Assembly (NCBI RefSeq): GCF_963678635.1
Contig: NC_087067.1
Location: forward strand, 39,390,379-39,454,378
Length of the DNA stretch: 64,000 nucleotides
Source of the DNA: Symsagittifera roscoffensis
Taxonomy: Eukaryota > Xenacoelomorpha > Acoela > Convolutidae
Direction: 5' to 3'
The notes below the pieces were generated by a model that saw only the letters and a list, made by a program, of their open reading frames with translations, did no database searches and was not told where the DNA came from. The translations under genes and the position numbers were made by a program. Of the stretch, positions 1 to 11,200 are shown one piece after another (the first letter of the stretch is position 1; each line of letters opens with the position of its first letter).

Positions 1-1790
1 GAGTTAAAAAGATCTTTGATATACTCAATGCTAAACCAAAAATTCTGCTCTGAGCGCTTTGTAAACACTTTGCCATGTTTTGGGTTCAGTAGCTGGAGAT
101 AGGATCTGAACATTATCAAACATTTTATGCTTGAGGAAGATGAGATGTCTACAAAGGTCTTCAGAATTCAAGAAATTTAACTCTGAGACCTATGTAACAC
201 TTTGCCATGATTTGGATTCAATGGTGGGATATACGATCTGAATATTATCAAACCTTATGTGATTACAAACCATATTCGTGATAAAAAAAATCGTACTAAC
301 AATTATTCAAAAGGCTAGAAATAACAGAACACAAAGTTTCGAGAACTTAGCTTTGTCCTTCTGTCAAAAATTGAGATCAGAGTATACAATTCAGAGTTTT
401 TGCACAATCGGAAAGCAAAAGAAAATTGACGGTTACTATGTTGATGGCTAGTTCAATCACTGTAAAACAGTGTTTGAAGCTTTGGTTTGCCACTATCACT
501 TCTGCTCCTGCCATGAGGCCCGTACAACTTGGTCGGATCAACATATTAAAAATGGAAAAAAATAAGCTAGAAATAGATGAGTTGAGACGAGAGTATAAAA
601 AAAATAAAAGTTATACTAGTCAGAAATTGTGAGAGTGTGAGTAGTGGGGGCAATTTAACATATTTTACAGTAAAGAATCATGTCAAGTCAAGTTTTCCAT
701 AAAAAAGACCTCTATCTATTGATTCTTTACTTGAAAAAAAAACAAAGAATGAATCTCTTTTTGGCTATGTACAACGCGATTAAAAAAGTTACCGACGAAG
801 TGAAATAAAAGCTTTCCATGTTTCCTCCAGTTTTTTTAAAACAATGACGTCTGCCGTATCGATAGTGGAGAATACATGAAAAACTATGCCGAAGAAAATG
901 ACTTGCTGAAAAACCCACACCAAAATCTGATTTCTAGCTTTAAAATGGAAAATGGTACATTCATCACTCCCATACTTGATTTTTATCTTGGAATTGGACT
1001 TAAATGTAGAAAAATTTATCATTTTGTAGAGTACACACCTGCGAAACGCTTCAACAACTTTGATCAATCTGTTGTTGATGCTCGACGTGAACAGATGAAG
1101 CTTCTGGTTAACAGCTCGTCAAATTATTGTCTAGATCCAGATACACAGTAACTAAATATCTCGGCGATGAGAAGACTTACAAAGTAATAAATGAAAAATT
1201 TTTCAAGCGATTGAATGTTGTGAAAAAAATTAATATGAAGTGCAACTTTGAGTTCATTATTTGAACATGGAGAACAATTGCAGGCTTTTTCCTTCTTAAA
1301 TATGCTGAACTCGGAATGCTGGACTTATACTACAAATTCTTCGATAAGTATTTTGATGAGAACAAGTTCCTGGAATTGGAGATGGATTCGGACCGGATTC
1401 TTTGTATCGAGCCTTAGCCGAAGAGAACTTGGACGATTGTATATTACCTGCCAAGATAAATCAATGAGAACAATTTGTCGAAATGAGTGTAGAGACGATT
1501 TATAGCCAATGAAAACAAAAATGTGTTCTCATGAACATGCTGTGCTGTTCATTAAAAGCATGATAAACAATAACCTGGACTATTCAAAGAAAAGTTTCGC
1601 TGTACTGAAAGGTTGTACATGGGTAGCAACACGTATTGCTGCTTTGATAGTTAAATTTAAATTTAGTAGCAAAGGTTTCAACAAAAGAACTCCTGAAGAT
1701 ACTGGAGATGGACCAATGAATTCTTGATGAAGCTGTAAGCTTGAGGTCAACGAATTGCGGATTCAAAACCTCTTACCTTATAAGGGAACA
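1..1790 (+). pseudogene. Fossil family-B DNA polymerase, Polinton/adintovirus-like
   Basis: Relic of a protein-primed-type family-B DNA polymerase such as those of Polintons/Mavericks and adintovirus-like elements. Separate stretches in different frames resemble the family. An exonuclease-domain-like segment with FGFNGG and YDLNIIK lies near 209-250. A cysteine/histidine-rich segment (HYHFCSCHEA) lies near 490-525. The longest open piece, 876-1,151, carries KNYAEEN, NGTFITPILDFYLGIGLK and FVEYTPAKRFN. A YAELGMLDLYYKFFDKYF stretch lies near 1,300-1,350, and a C-terminal KFSSKGFNKRTPEDTGDGPM stretch near 1,655-1,720. The element is broken (many breaks), runs off the left edge of the window and looks old. 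No capsid, integrase or ATPase gene was recognised beside it. The family assignment rests on remembered resemblance, not a search. Confidence 0.62.
49..262. repeat. Diverged direct repeat within the polymerase fossil
   Basis: Two ~80-bp copies (about 49-128 and 182-262) share AACACTTTGCCATG, then TTTGG-TTCA and ATCTGAA-ATTATCAAAC. Both correspond to the same stretch of the exonuclease-like segment, so this is a local tandem duplication of fossil coding DNA, not a satellite. Confidence 0.5.
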
Positions 1791-2423
1791 TATAAACAAA
1801 CCAAAAAAAGGAACTCAGTTACTTTTACACAAAAGGTAAATACTTAATGATGGAATACATGTTCATATCTGAAACAACTATCACAAAACCACAAACTGTA
1901 ACGGCAAAAAACTAGAATTTAAAATTAATCTTACTGTCATATCTAGAAAAACCCTCATGAAACCATTTTCAGAAAACCACTTCTTATATTGATTTTTCAT
2001 CTTCAGCTAAAAACAATTAATAAAATCTTACTTTTCAAAATTCAATTTTTTTCATCAGTTTTATTCATTTCTCAAACAATTTTATACAAATTTTATCTGT
2101 AAATTTATAAATAAATTTTTCATACTTCAATGAAAGTTTCTATGGTAAACTTTTTTCAAATGACTTTTGCAATACAGTTGCTTTCGTATTTTGAAACACT
2201 GTGGTCCGAGTTTTTTTGTCAGTTAAAAGTTTGGAAACTCAGAAAAATGAACTTCAGCAATTTGATATTTAATATTTGATATGGAAAAATGTCAATCATA
2301 CAATTTTCACAAAATTTCAAAAAACCATTGAAAAAAGAATCAATCTAGTTTCTCCGGCTATTTGAACCAAATACAACAGTCTGGTGATGAAAAACAAGTA
2401 CGTTCACTTTTTTTGAAAAAAAA
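1791..2423. other. AT-rich intergenic DNA, no gene seen
   Basis: Homopolymer-rich AT sequence between the polymerase fossil and the first palindromic repeat. I see no open frame with recognisable protein content and no RNA gene. Confidence 0.5.
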
Positions 2424-2795
2424 AGGTTATCATACAATTTTCATATATGAACATTGTATGATAACCATTTTTTCATGAAAGGCAAGATTTTCAGAAATTG
2501 TTCAAACTTGTTTATAAACAAATTTAAATTGTTTAACAGTGCTTTTGCTCAATTTAAAGGACATTGCTCATTAAAAACGAAAATTCAATTTGAAGCTAAA
2601 AAGTTTTCCATTTATGATAAAATGCTTATCTTACAGTTTCCTTATATGAAAAAATATTTATCCTACAATTTCCATTATGAAAAAATGTTTATCCTACAAT
2701 TTCCATAATTGAAAAAACGCTTATCCTAGAGTTTTTTTCTACAATTTTCTGAGTCTGTAGAAATTGTAGGCAATTGTAGGATAAGCGTTTTTGGT
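2424..2795. repeat. Palindromic minisatellite-like repeat, locus 1
   Basis: Built of ~30-bp units of the type AAAAATGCTTATCCTACAAT followed by TTCCATATATG. It opens with a perfect hairpin near 2,425-2,466 (GGTTATCATACAAT paired with ATTGTATGATAACC). Three to four degenerate head-to-tail units follow (about 2,615-2,735). It closes with an inverted pair, AAAACGCTTATCCTA near 2,715 against TAGGATAAGCGTTTT near 2,776. The same unit family recurs at 5,926-6,295 and 17,340-17,520. It could be a foldback or MITE family or a structured satellite; no coding capacity is seen. Confidence 0.6.
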
Positions 2796-2949
2796 CAATC
2801 CACGCTAAAATGCAGTTGAAATACTATCTATAATTTAAAAAAAGTGCTTAACCGTTCTCAAATGAAGCGTGATTTTTTTTGATGTCTTGACCAAAACCAA
2901 TGTGAGCGACCTTTTTCAAATGCTCGAGCAAAATAACCACTTTGCTCGA

Positions 2950-3260
2950 GCAAAATATGTAAGATTTGAGCGGTTCGAGCGGTTTTTTTTAGACAATTAC
3001 GCTCAAAATCTTGCTTGAAAATGAGCGGTTTGAGCGGTTTTTGAACAGTTTATCCAAAAAAACCGCTCAAAAACCGTGCAAGATTTGAACGGTTTTGAGC
3101 GGTTTTTCTAGATAAACCGCTCAAAACCCGCTCAAATCTTGCGCGGTTTTTGAGCGTTTTTTTAGATAAACCGTTCAAAAACCGCTGAAACCGCTCATTT
3201 TGAAGCAAGATTTTGAGCGTAATTTTCTAAAAAAACCGCTCAAACCGCTCAAATCTTGCT
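2950..3260. repeat. Foldback element of CCGCTCAAA repeats
   Basis: About 310 bp with long terminal inverted repeats. The left arm, about 2,950-3,045, reads AAGATTTGAGCGGTT, then TTACGCTCAAAATCTTGCTT and GAGCGGTTTGAGCGGTTTTT. The reverse complement of the right arm, about 3,175-3,260, reads almost the same. The centre holds further nested copies of AACCGCTCAAA and its complement separated by TAGATAAACCG. The transcript could fold into one very long hairpin. Upstream, 2,885-2,945 has a smaller GCTCGAGCAAA inverted pair. It is probably a foldback/MITE-type element; I see no coding sequence. Confidence 0.65.
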
Positions 3261-5925
3261 TCAATTTAGGTGAAAAATCTCGACTTGGGTAGGAGATTCT
3301 GAAAACAAACCTGGTTGAATTACCACTCTTTTTGCTCGCGGAAAAGAGTATTTAGTTTTGGATCGAAATATAAAACTAATTTCAACCTCATTATTTTTAC
3401 CATCTACAGTTCCCTTGCTATCACTGCCTTCCGCGTTACACATGCACATGAAACACAATAACATTTGGAATGCGACATTTTAGGCCTAAAAAAGTGAGAC
3501 ATCATCATTAATAACCATCTACGTCAGCGTTATGAATAGATTGAAAAATTGCTCTTCGTCTTTTGTATAGAATGATTAAGAAAGACAGATTACGCGTCAC
3601 ATTTTTCAAATCGAGTAATCTACAAAGAAGGGTATGCATCGATTCAATTGAATGTAAATACGAATTAGGGAGACTAAGACAAATAAGACAAAAAGGAATA
3701 GTGGCAGGCAGCCCTTTCCATGAAGATTCAAAAAGTATTCCCAAACGCCTTCCATCAAAAATTTTGAAACTTTTATAATTTCAATCTATTAGATGGACGC
3801 ACCATCATGATGAAGCTCATTGATGGTTGAAAGATGTCCGCAAGATCCAAATTAGATACGCAGAAAAAGAATAAAGTGCCCGACAGGCGGAAAAATCTCT
3901 AGAAAAGTCAATAGCTACCGTAATGTTGTATTCCTAGATTGGAAATACAATTCCAAAAACCATGTTATTTAAAACATGTTATGAAAAACTGTTACAGAAA
4001 ACGTCTCGCCAGATTACATGAACATTGATATTATGATCCAAGAGTTGGAAAAAAAGGTAATATTATATGATTACCCGAAGAACCATGTACATTCTTAGTA
4101 GATGAAGAGTGTGCAACAAACAATAATTATTAGAAAAAAGTTGTGCAACTTTTTCCCTGTAATGGAAAAACACCGATTGACAAACTTTGCAAAGATACCT
4201 GTAAAAATTTAGAAACACAGAAGGAAATCCAAGAAAACTATCAACACCTCAGGTGTACCCCCAGAAGTGGAGTTTGCATAAATATATCGATACCCACTTT
4301 ATAAACCATTCATGAAAGAATTTGAGTCGGATATGTTAAAAAAATTTGAAATGACGACAGGATCAAACCCAGATACTTCAAGTTAACGCTATCTTTGTCC
4401 AGCGAATGAAGCAAAAAAATTAATTGTAAGTCCAGAAAAGTATTTTAACAATAGCTAAAACAAAGAACAGTTCGCAATCACTTGAACTAGCAAGGATGAA
4501 TACCAAAGATTGTGGAAAGCTAGTGTCGAAAACTTACTTGCATTCGGAGCAAAACTACACTATAAGCAGAACTTTCGCGAGATGTCGCATTCAGAATATG
4601 AATTTTTAGATCAGTTATTGTATTTATAAGGTTCTATGGTATTTATAATGAGAACAAAAAAAAATAAATATTTGGTTTCCTTTTTAGAAACCTTGCAGCC
4701 ACAATTGGATTGACAGAAATATGCGCCTAAGCTAATAATAGATATTTAGAATCAAAACATGTTTTAATCTGTTACATTACATTGCTATTATTTTTTTCAC
4801 GTTCAAATTAAAAGTTCTGTCGTATTTTCATCAAAATTGCCAAGAGCACTAATTTTTTTTAGCGAATTAAAAAAAATAAAAAATTTCTTTTGGCCGGCTT
4901 TTTTCCCAAAAAATGTAGTCGGCCTTTTCCTCGCACACAATCAGATTCAGCCCGAAGAAACAAAAGTATTTGAAGACTGTTCATCTGAGCACAATCGTTC
5001 ATCATGAATTTTATTTGAAAATTTTTTCATTTTTTTGTACAGGAATGTTAAACTAATGATTTCAACCAAAAATTTCATAGATAATGGCCACATTTGATAA
5101 CATTTAAATCATTCAGTTAGTTCCAAACCTCCCTCAAGGGGCATCAGAACGGTACGCTTATTTGATCAACGGTTCCTTCTCCGGATGTGTTTTTTTCTGC
5201 GTTATTGATTTATACTTAATTTCTAAATTTGCATAAAAGACCTTTATATTAATTTTTTTTTTCAAAAAAAAGTATCCAGCTCAAACTGTATATTTAAAAA
5301 CTCTTTGCTTGTAGAAAAAAATTAACTGTAACCTGTTCTACCTAAGAGCTCATACATTATTTCCAATAGTCCTCTATTTCAGATCAAATAACATTTGAAA
5401 AAACTTTTAGAAAAAACTTGATGACTATCCCTACTCCTAAACTATCCTTAATTTCTTGCGAGTATGAAATTTAGCAAAAATATAATAACGCTTTTTACAC
5501 ATATTAAAAACTACTTTACAGAAAAAATTAACAAACATTTTAAGAATTTTTGAATATTAAAAATCCATAATTCTTAAATGCACGACGTTGAAAAAAATCC
5601 AGCATAAAAATACTGAAGCATACAAGTCATATCTAACTAAGCATGAGTTATCCCATTTAGTCGATTCGTTTAAGTGATACATGTAATTATAAGCGATAAC
5701 TTCACTAATATAATCAAAGGCACTCATATTTTGCCACACTAATAAATTATGACCCTTCTAAAAATAATCTTTTCAATGCGCTTTTATTCCACAAAAAATT
5801 GGTTTTCGTCTCACATCATAAGAATTAACCCGTCGATATGAAAATAATTGAAGAGTCTTCCTCTAAATACAATCATTTATTCTAATTTTCAATTGAACAA
5901 TTTTGCACTTTTTGCTTAAGAAAAT
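3261..5925. other. AT-rich intergenic DNA
   Basis: Mostly AT-rich with many A and T runs. Only short open frames occur, none recognisable. A decayed coding-like patch at about 4,000-4,650 is listed separately. A short GGCCGGC/GTCGGCC inverted pair lies near 4,891-4,925. No RNA gene seen. Confidence 0.45.
4000..4650 (+). pseudogene. Possible decayed coding relic, identity unknown
   Basis: Read on the plus strand, this stretch has several protein-like runs in neighbouring frames, for example SKDEYQRLWKASVENLLAFG near 4,490-4,545 and YKPFMKEFESDMLKKFEM near 4,300-4,355. Their codon and residue make-up is less biased than the flanking AT runs. No domain is recognised. It could be another part of the virus-like element whose polymerase lies upstream, or chance. 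Confidence is low because no intact frame is present. Confidence 0.2.
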
Positions 5926-6295
5926 TGCATGAAAGGTCTATGATTAGTATTTTTTTCATATATGGAAATTGTATGATTAGCATGTTTTTAAAGTTTTTTT
6001 TTGTGAAAAAAAAAACGCTTTGAGCAACCATTCCGTTTGCTGACAAAACATTTAAGCGTTTTTTGGGCTGCTACAACTGAAAACTTTGACTTTTTTTATT
6101 TTTGTTTTTTGAAGAAAAAAAACACTAGTCATACAATTTCCATATATGAGAAAATGCTAGTCATACAATTTCCATATATGAAAAAATACTAATCATAGAC
6201 CTTTCATGCAGTTTTCTGTACGTATAGAATTGTATGGAAAGTGTATGACTAGCATTTTTCCATATATGGAAATTGTTTGACTAGCATTTTTGGTC
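5926..6295. repeat. Foldback / palindromic minisatellite, locus 2
   Basis: An inverted repeat of about 40 bp has its left arm at about 5,926-5,965 (GCATGAAAGGTCTATGATTA) and its right arm at about 6,173-6,212 (TAATCATAGACCTTTCATGC). Between them are two head-to-tail units of CTAGTCATACAATTTCCATATATG type. A reversed copy follows and ends in AGCATTTTTGGTCAGCCC, which resembles the right end of the 2,424-2,795 locus (GCGTTTTTGGTCAATCC). The shared right edge suggests a defined element boundary. Confidence 0.6.
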
Positions 6296-8012
6296 AGCCC
6301 GGGCCTCTTTATCACCCTTTTAGTTTTTTTCACAAATGGCCTCACCCACCAGTTAAGGATGGATATCCTGAATATACTTTAAAACTGGGTAAACTCAACG
6401 TGCTCACTCACTTTTAGAACAACCCACATAGTGTTTACCAAGAAGGGTTATTATATGAATAAGTTCTAAAAGAAAAAAACTTTGTAAAAGAGACTAATGA
6501 CTTGATACTAGAACCTAGTACGCCTCTATTACATCTAGTAGAAGATGCTTTGCAAAAAACAGCTTTGCAAAACCTTTTATTGAAGTACCACTAGGTTCTC
6601 CAAAACATCCCAAGCTAATCTAATCGTTGCGAATTGAATTTTTTTCACCAGACTTCTCTAGACAAGATGAAACATGGTAAATTTTCGAAAGTCAAAGTGA
6701 AAGTTTTGTTGGACAAATACACTATTCGGAAAAAACACTGGGAAAAAGATTAAAAATTGATCACTTTTGGCCTAGTTTCTACAAACAACTTTATATGTTT
6801 CACCATTTCTCTCCAGAAATCCAAGAAGGCCACCCAAGTGTTTTTTTACCTGCTTTTCAACGAAAAAAAATCACTTATGACTCTATGAGGCCGAGTGAAA
6901 TGTTTTCCATCGGTCGTCTAAAGCACATCAACTAGAACCCGAAGTTACGAAATAGTGCACTCTACACATTTCAATGTATGTGACACATGTCAAACCCAAA
7001 TTCTACTTGAAATAACGCCAACAGTTATCGTTCAAACTGAAAAAAAAGAACTTTATAACTTCACAACTTTTAGTGGAGGTTCGGTGCAAGCCGTTCCCAG
7101 TGTCAGTTATATCGCTTCTCGCCTTATATAATAAAAATATTGGAATTTTTTGTCATCAATTTATCATTTTTCGTGAGTAACCCTTATAATATTGCATGCA
7201 AAACCTGGTTCTTTAGGGAAGCAAGATTGATCTTCAAACCTCTTCAACTTTCAGTTTTTTCTAAAGGATCTATAATGACATGCGAAATATGACTAAGATA
7301 AAAAATAATTAAAGCAAAAAAATCATCACTTTCTCAAAAGTTGCTCAGGCGAAGTATAGTGACTTGTTTGCAAATAGACAGTTTTTACTGTCCCCACCTA
7401 AGATGATTATTTTTAGGGGTTTACAGTTGGTCTTAATAGTTTAATTTTGAGGCCAAATAATTTCACCCTGTATGATCGTAAAAAATTAAAGGAAGGCGGT
7501 CAAAAACAAAACCTTTTTTGGACAATTTTTTCAAGAGTCTGCTGAAGATTTCAGTTACCTTTTTTTTCGAGCATGTTCAAATAATTCTATTGTGAAAAAA
7601 AGAGTATCAAATAACACTGTTGAGAAACAATGCGCAAATGAGTTGTAACGAGTTGAGCAAACGTTCAGCGGTAAGTTGGCCAAAAAATTGTTGTATATCT
7701 TTCATAAATATTCAAAAAATATTTTTCTACAATGAAAAGACTGCCAAAAATCAAAAGATAAATATCAGTTAAAAACAAAATTACCTTCATAGACATATGC
7801 AAGTTTTTTGCTTCACTTATAATTTAAAACTGTATAAAACGATTTGCCATTGTAGAAAACAGTTGATAACCAGATTCACGCAGCACAAAGAAAAAATTAC
7901 GTTGGACCAAAATTTTTGATAACACTTGCTGCTCATTAACGGACATCATTCAAACGGACATCATTTTTTTTCAAAATTTACGCAATTTTTGGCAAAAATA
8001 TATCTTTAAAAA
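6296..8012. other. Intergenic DNA upstream of the fibrinogen-domain gene
   Basis: I see no recognisable coding region or RNA gene. Scattered protein-like runs around 6,420-6,900 are interrupted and unrecognised. The last few hundred bases must hold the promoter and 5' UTR of the gene at 8,013. No clear TATA box or initiator can be singled out in such AT-rich sequence. Confidence 0.4.
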
Positions 8013-8249
8013 ATGGCTTCTCCTAATACATCGACTGGTGATGTTCAAATTCAATTTAAAGACTCTGAATCAAGGCAAAACGAGCAGGTTTCTGGCGGTA
8101 AAAGAGATGGCGATATATACGACGAGCCTGCAAATATTGACGACTACGGCAGAAAAACAAAGAACAAACAGATACAACACAGCAATTCGTTTGTGAGGTG
8201 CTTGGTGATTATGGTGGTTGTACTGGTGGTAATTGTTGCTCTAATAGCA
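8013..8249 (+). CDS. Exon 1: cytoplasmic tail and start of transmembrane helix
   Basis: Starts at an ATG in good context (AAAAATGGC) and runs exactly 79 codons to a consensus donor, GCA|GTAAGT. The first ~60 residues are polar and charged (tyrosine in DIYDEPANIDDYG). The last ~17 (CLVIMVVVLVVIVALIA) are hydrophobic. Reading past the donor gives only about 17 residues before a stop, which supports splicing here. Confidence 0.7.
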
Positions 8250-11200
8250 GTAAGTACAATCTCAAATATTGGGTTTAGTAAGGAAATTAAGCAGAAGCGC
8301 TGAAATTCAACTCGAAATTTGTAATACTACGATAAAAAGTAGACAAGACTGCTAGTATCAGGGCAAAGCCCTGAATGTTCCGACTGCCTTTTACGTTTTA
8401 TGGAGTAGTAATAACAAAAAAATTAAATCTAATAAAATAAAATGATAAACTTTTTTCTAAAAATTGAATTTTTTTTTGAATCATCCCCCACACGTCATAA
8501 TAAGTACTAAGTGATAAATTTTGCTCCTTTTAACAAATCAATTATGGCATTTAAGCTTCCTTGAACCAATTTGGAACGATTTCTAAGACGGATTAAATCT
8601 CGCTTACGCGTTAATAGCGCGAAAGATATCGCGCGTTAATTGTCCCAAATTGGCCAAAATGGCAAACTTTAAACCCCCATAACTTTACATCACAGCTGAA
8701 ACATTTTTTCAAAATTAAGCTCAGAACAACAAAACTTTTTGAATGATATAAAAAAAACTCTGTCAAAAATGGCTTGTTAAAAAGTCGAAATTTGTCTGAA
8801 GAAAAAAAGACCCACCCGAGCACAAATAATCCGTTCATTTCGTATCGAAAGTCGGAACAATTACATTTTCAAAATAAAAAATAGTATAAAAAGAAATATA
8901 CTCAAACAGAATAAGTGTCGAAATGCACCACAACATGCTCCAAAACAACTCAGTATGTGAGGTTTTAAACTTTTAAAAACTCAGTTCAGGACTTTTTTAA
9001 ATGTTTGTGCTGATCTTTTTCCAGTAGGCAGCAAATAGTCACGTAGGATAATCTTCTGAATGCTGGATTGCTTTATGATCCGTTTTTAATTCCATTTTTC
9101 ATTTCTTCCTATCGAAAAACTGCAAGTTAATTTCAAATTGGTCTACTTCTAGACAAAACGATGAACTTGCTGGCATTTTTACAGTTAAGTGTTACAATAA
9201 TCTTTTACAATCTTAGAATACGCTGAAACAGGTCTTTTTTTGTTTCAGTTCAAGACAAAACCCTGAACTTAAGTTGAAATTTCAAAAAGAAAAAATTTTC
9301 TTGCTGATTTTTTGGGTTTGAGCAAAAAAACCATAACTGACCACGTTATCTATATACTAAAGCCAAAACTCAGATGCATCTTTTGAGAAACAATATAATT
9401 ACAGCTTTCATTGTGAAATGTTTTTCAAATAACCTTTTTTTGTTTTAATTTCTATTCTTAGGTTAAATTCAAAACTCAAAACGAATGGTTAAATTTTTAG
9501 ATATCTGTTGTCATTCTAATGTTTCTGACGATAAAATTATCCAAAGAAGCAAATGAGAACAAGGCACAACTTGCCGACGGGTTAGCACATCTTTCCGACA
9601 AAGTTGAGAGTGATGCGGGTAATCTGGCATTTATTTCCAGCAGCCTTGAGAGCGTAGATTTCAGCTTGGAAGAACTTTCGGTGAGTTTTTGTTCCATCTT
9701 GTAGTTTTTGTTTCGATTTCGACCAAACTAAAGAAAATTTTGCATTCCATCTTTTTTATAATTCAGATCAATTTTGGAAAAAATAGTAGCGTCTTGATCA
9801 AACCCAGATTCCGCATATTTTAATGAGGCTGTGGTGAGAAATGTCCTAAAAGAGCTTGTAGCCTAATTAAAACTGCTCATTCGAAATTTTGAAGATTTAA
9901 GAATTTACAGTGAAAGCGTAAAACATAACTTTGCTGCGCTCACAGAAAGTCTCGAATTGAGATCAAGCAAGTGATTTCAAATTACACTAATCGAAACTCA
10001 TAATTTGATGTCAAACATCTGAGCATGATGGAATACAATTTTTCGATAATAAATCATTATTCGAGAGCATTTTAAAGGCAAACAATGAATTATCAACTAA
10101 TTGTAACTTTTGGGCCAAAGTCACTGAAAAAAGTCAAATCGACGTAAAGACCAAATCTTTGGTTTTCTGGAAACAAAATGAATTTTTACCAGACATGAGA
10201 ACAAATTCACCGGTCTTTTGTCTCACAAACGGCAGTTTGTTGTAAGGAATAGTCGCATGTCCATAAATATTGTCAAGAAGCGATGACGGAGAACTAAAAA
10301 ATTGTAGCCGGCAATTTAGAGAGACAATTAGTTGAGCAGAATTCAAATTCAGAAAAATTATAAATATATAGTCTTTTCGTCTTTTAAAAAGACAGTTATT
10401 GCAAAAAAGTGACTCTGAAACACCTTGTTGTCTATAAAAACATAAAATAACAACTTTTTAAATAACGAAGTCCATTTACTGCATCAAACACAAGCCGAGG
10501 TGAAAACCAGCTACAAACCAGCAGAAGTATAGAATATTTTTTCCAAACTGTTTTGGCAGGAACTTTGAGAAAACTATCGGCTTAGAGTGAGCTTCATTTT
10601 TACAACTTTACGATTGTCATCACATAAAAGCATTAGAACAGCTGAATACAGTCATCTGAATAGAATAACTTTAGAAAAGCTCATTAAAAGCTGCTAATTT
10701 AGTGTCTGAATGGTGGATCATTTGTGGATCTAAGAGGAAAAGATGTCGGAGTGGAGATTTTTTTACAGAGGCGGGAGCGATTTGGTGAAAATATTTTGTT
10801 CAACCGCGGATTTGAGGCATATGAGGCAGGTTTTAGAGATATCTGTAGAGCAGGGGATTTGTGGCTTGGGCTACAGAGAATTCTTATTTTGACCCAGATT
10901 GGAAAATGGAATGTTCGAATTTCGATGCGCCAGTTTACAGACAATGAACTCTTCTGGGGAGAATGGACAGGTAAAAAAAATATTATAAACTGTCCGCTTG
11001 ATTTTTTAACATAGAGTTTGAGTTGTTCTCAGTCAAAAAAACCATAGTATTTCCAAAAAAATGTGTACACACGAAATCAGAAGTTTTTCAGTGCAAATGT
11101 AAGCTTTTTATAATTTGACTTGTTTTCATCTTAATATAATAATTCGTTCAAACCAAAGATTTCCAATATATAAGATTTTGACAAACATTTTTTTAATTCA

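Noticed and set aside
2424-2795. CRISPR-like spaced repeats
   Set aside because: Units are contiguous, degenerate and in both orientations with no unique spacers, and the genome is eukaryotic.
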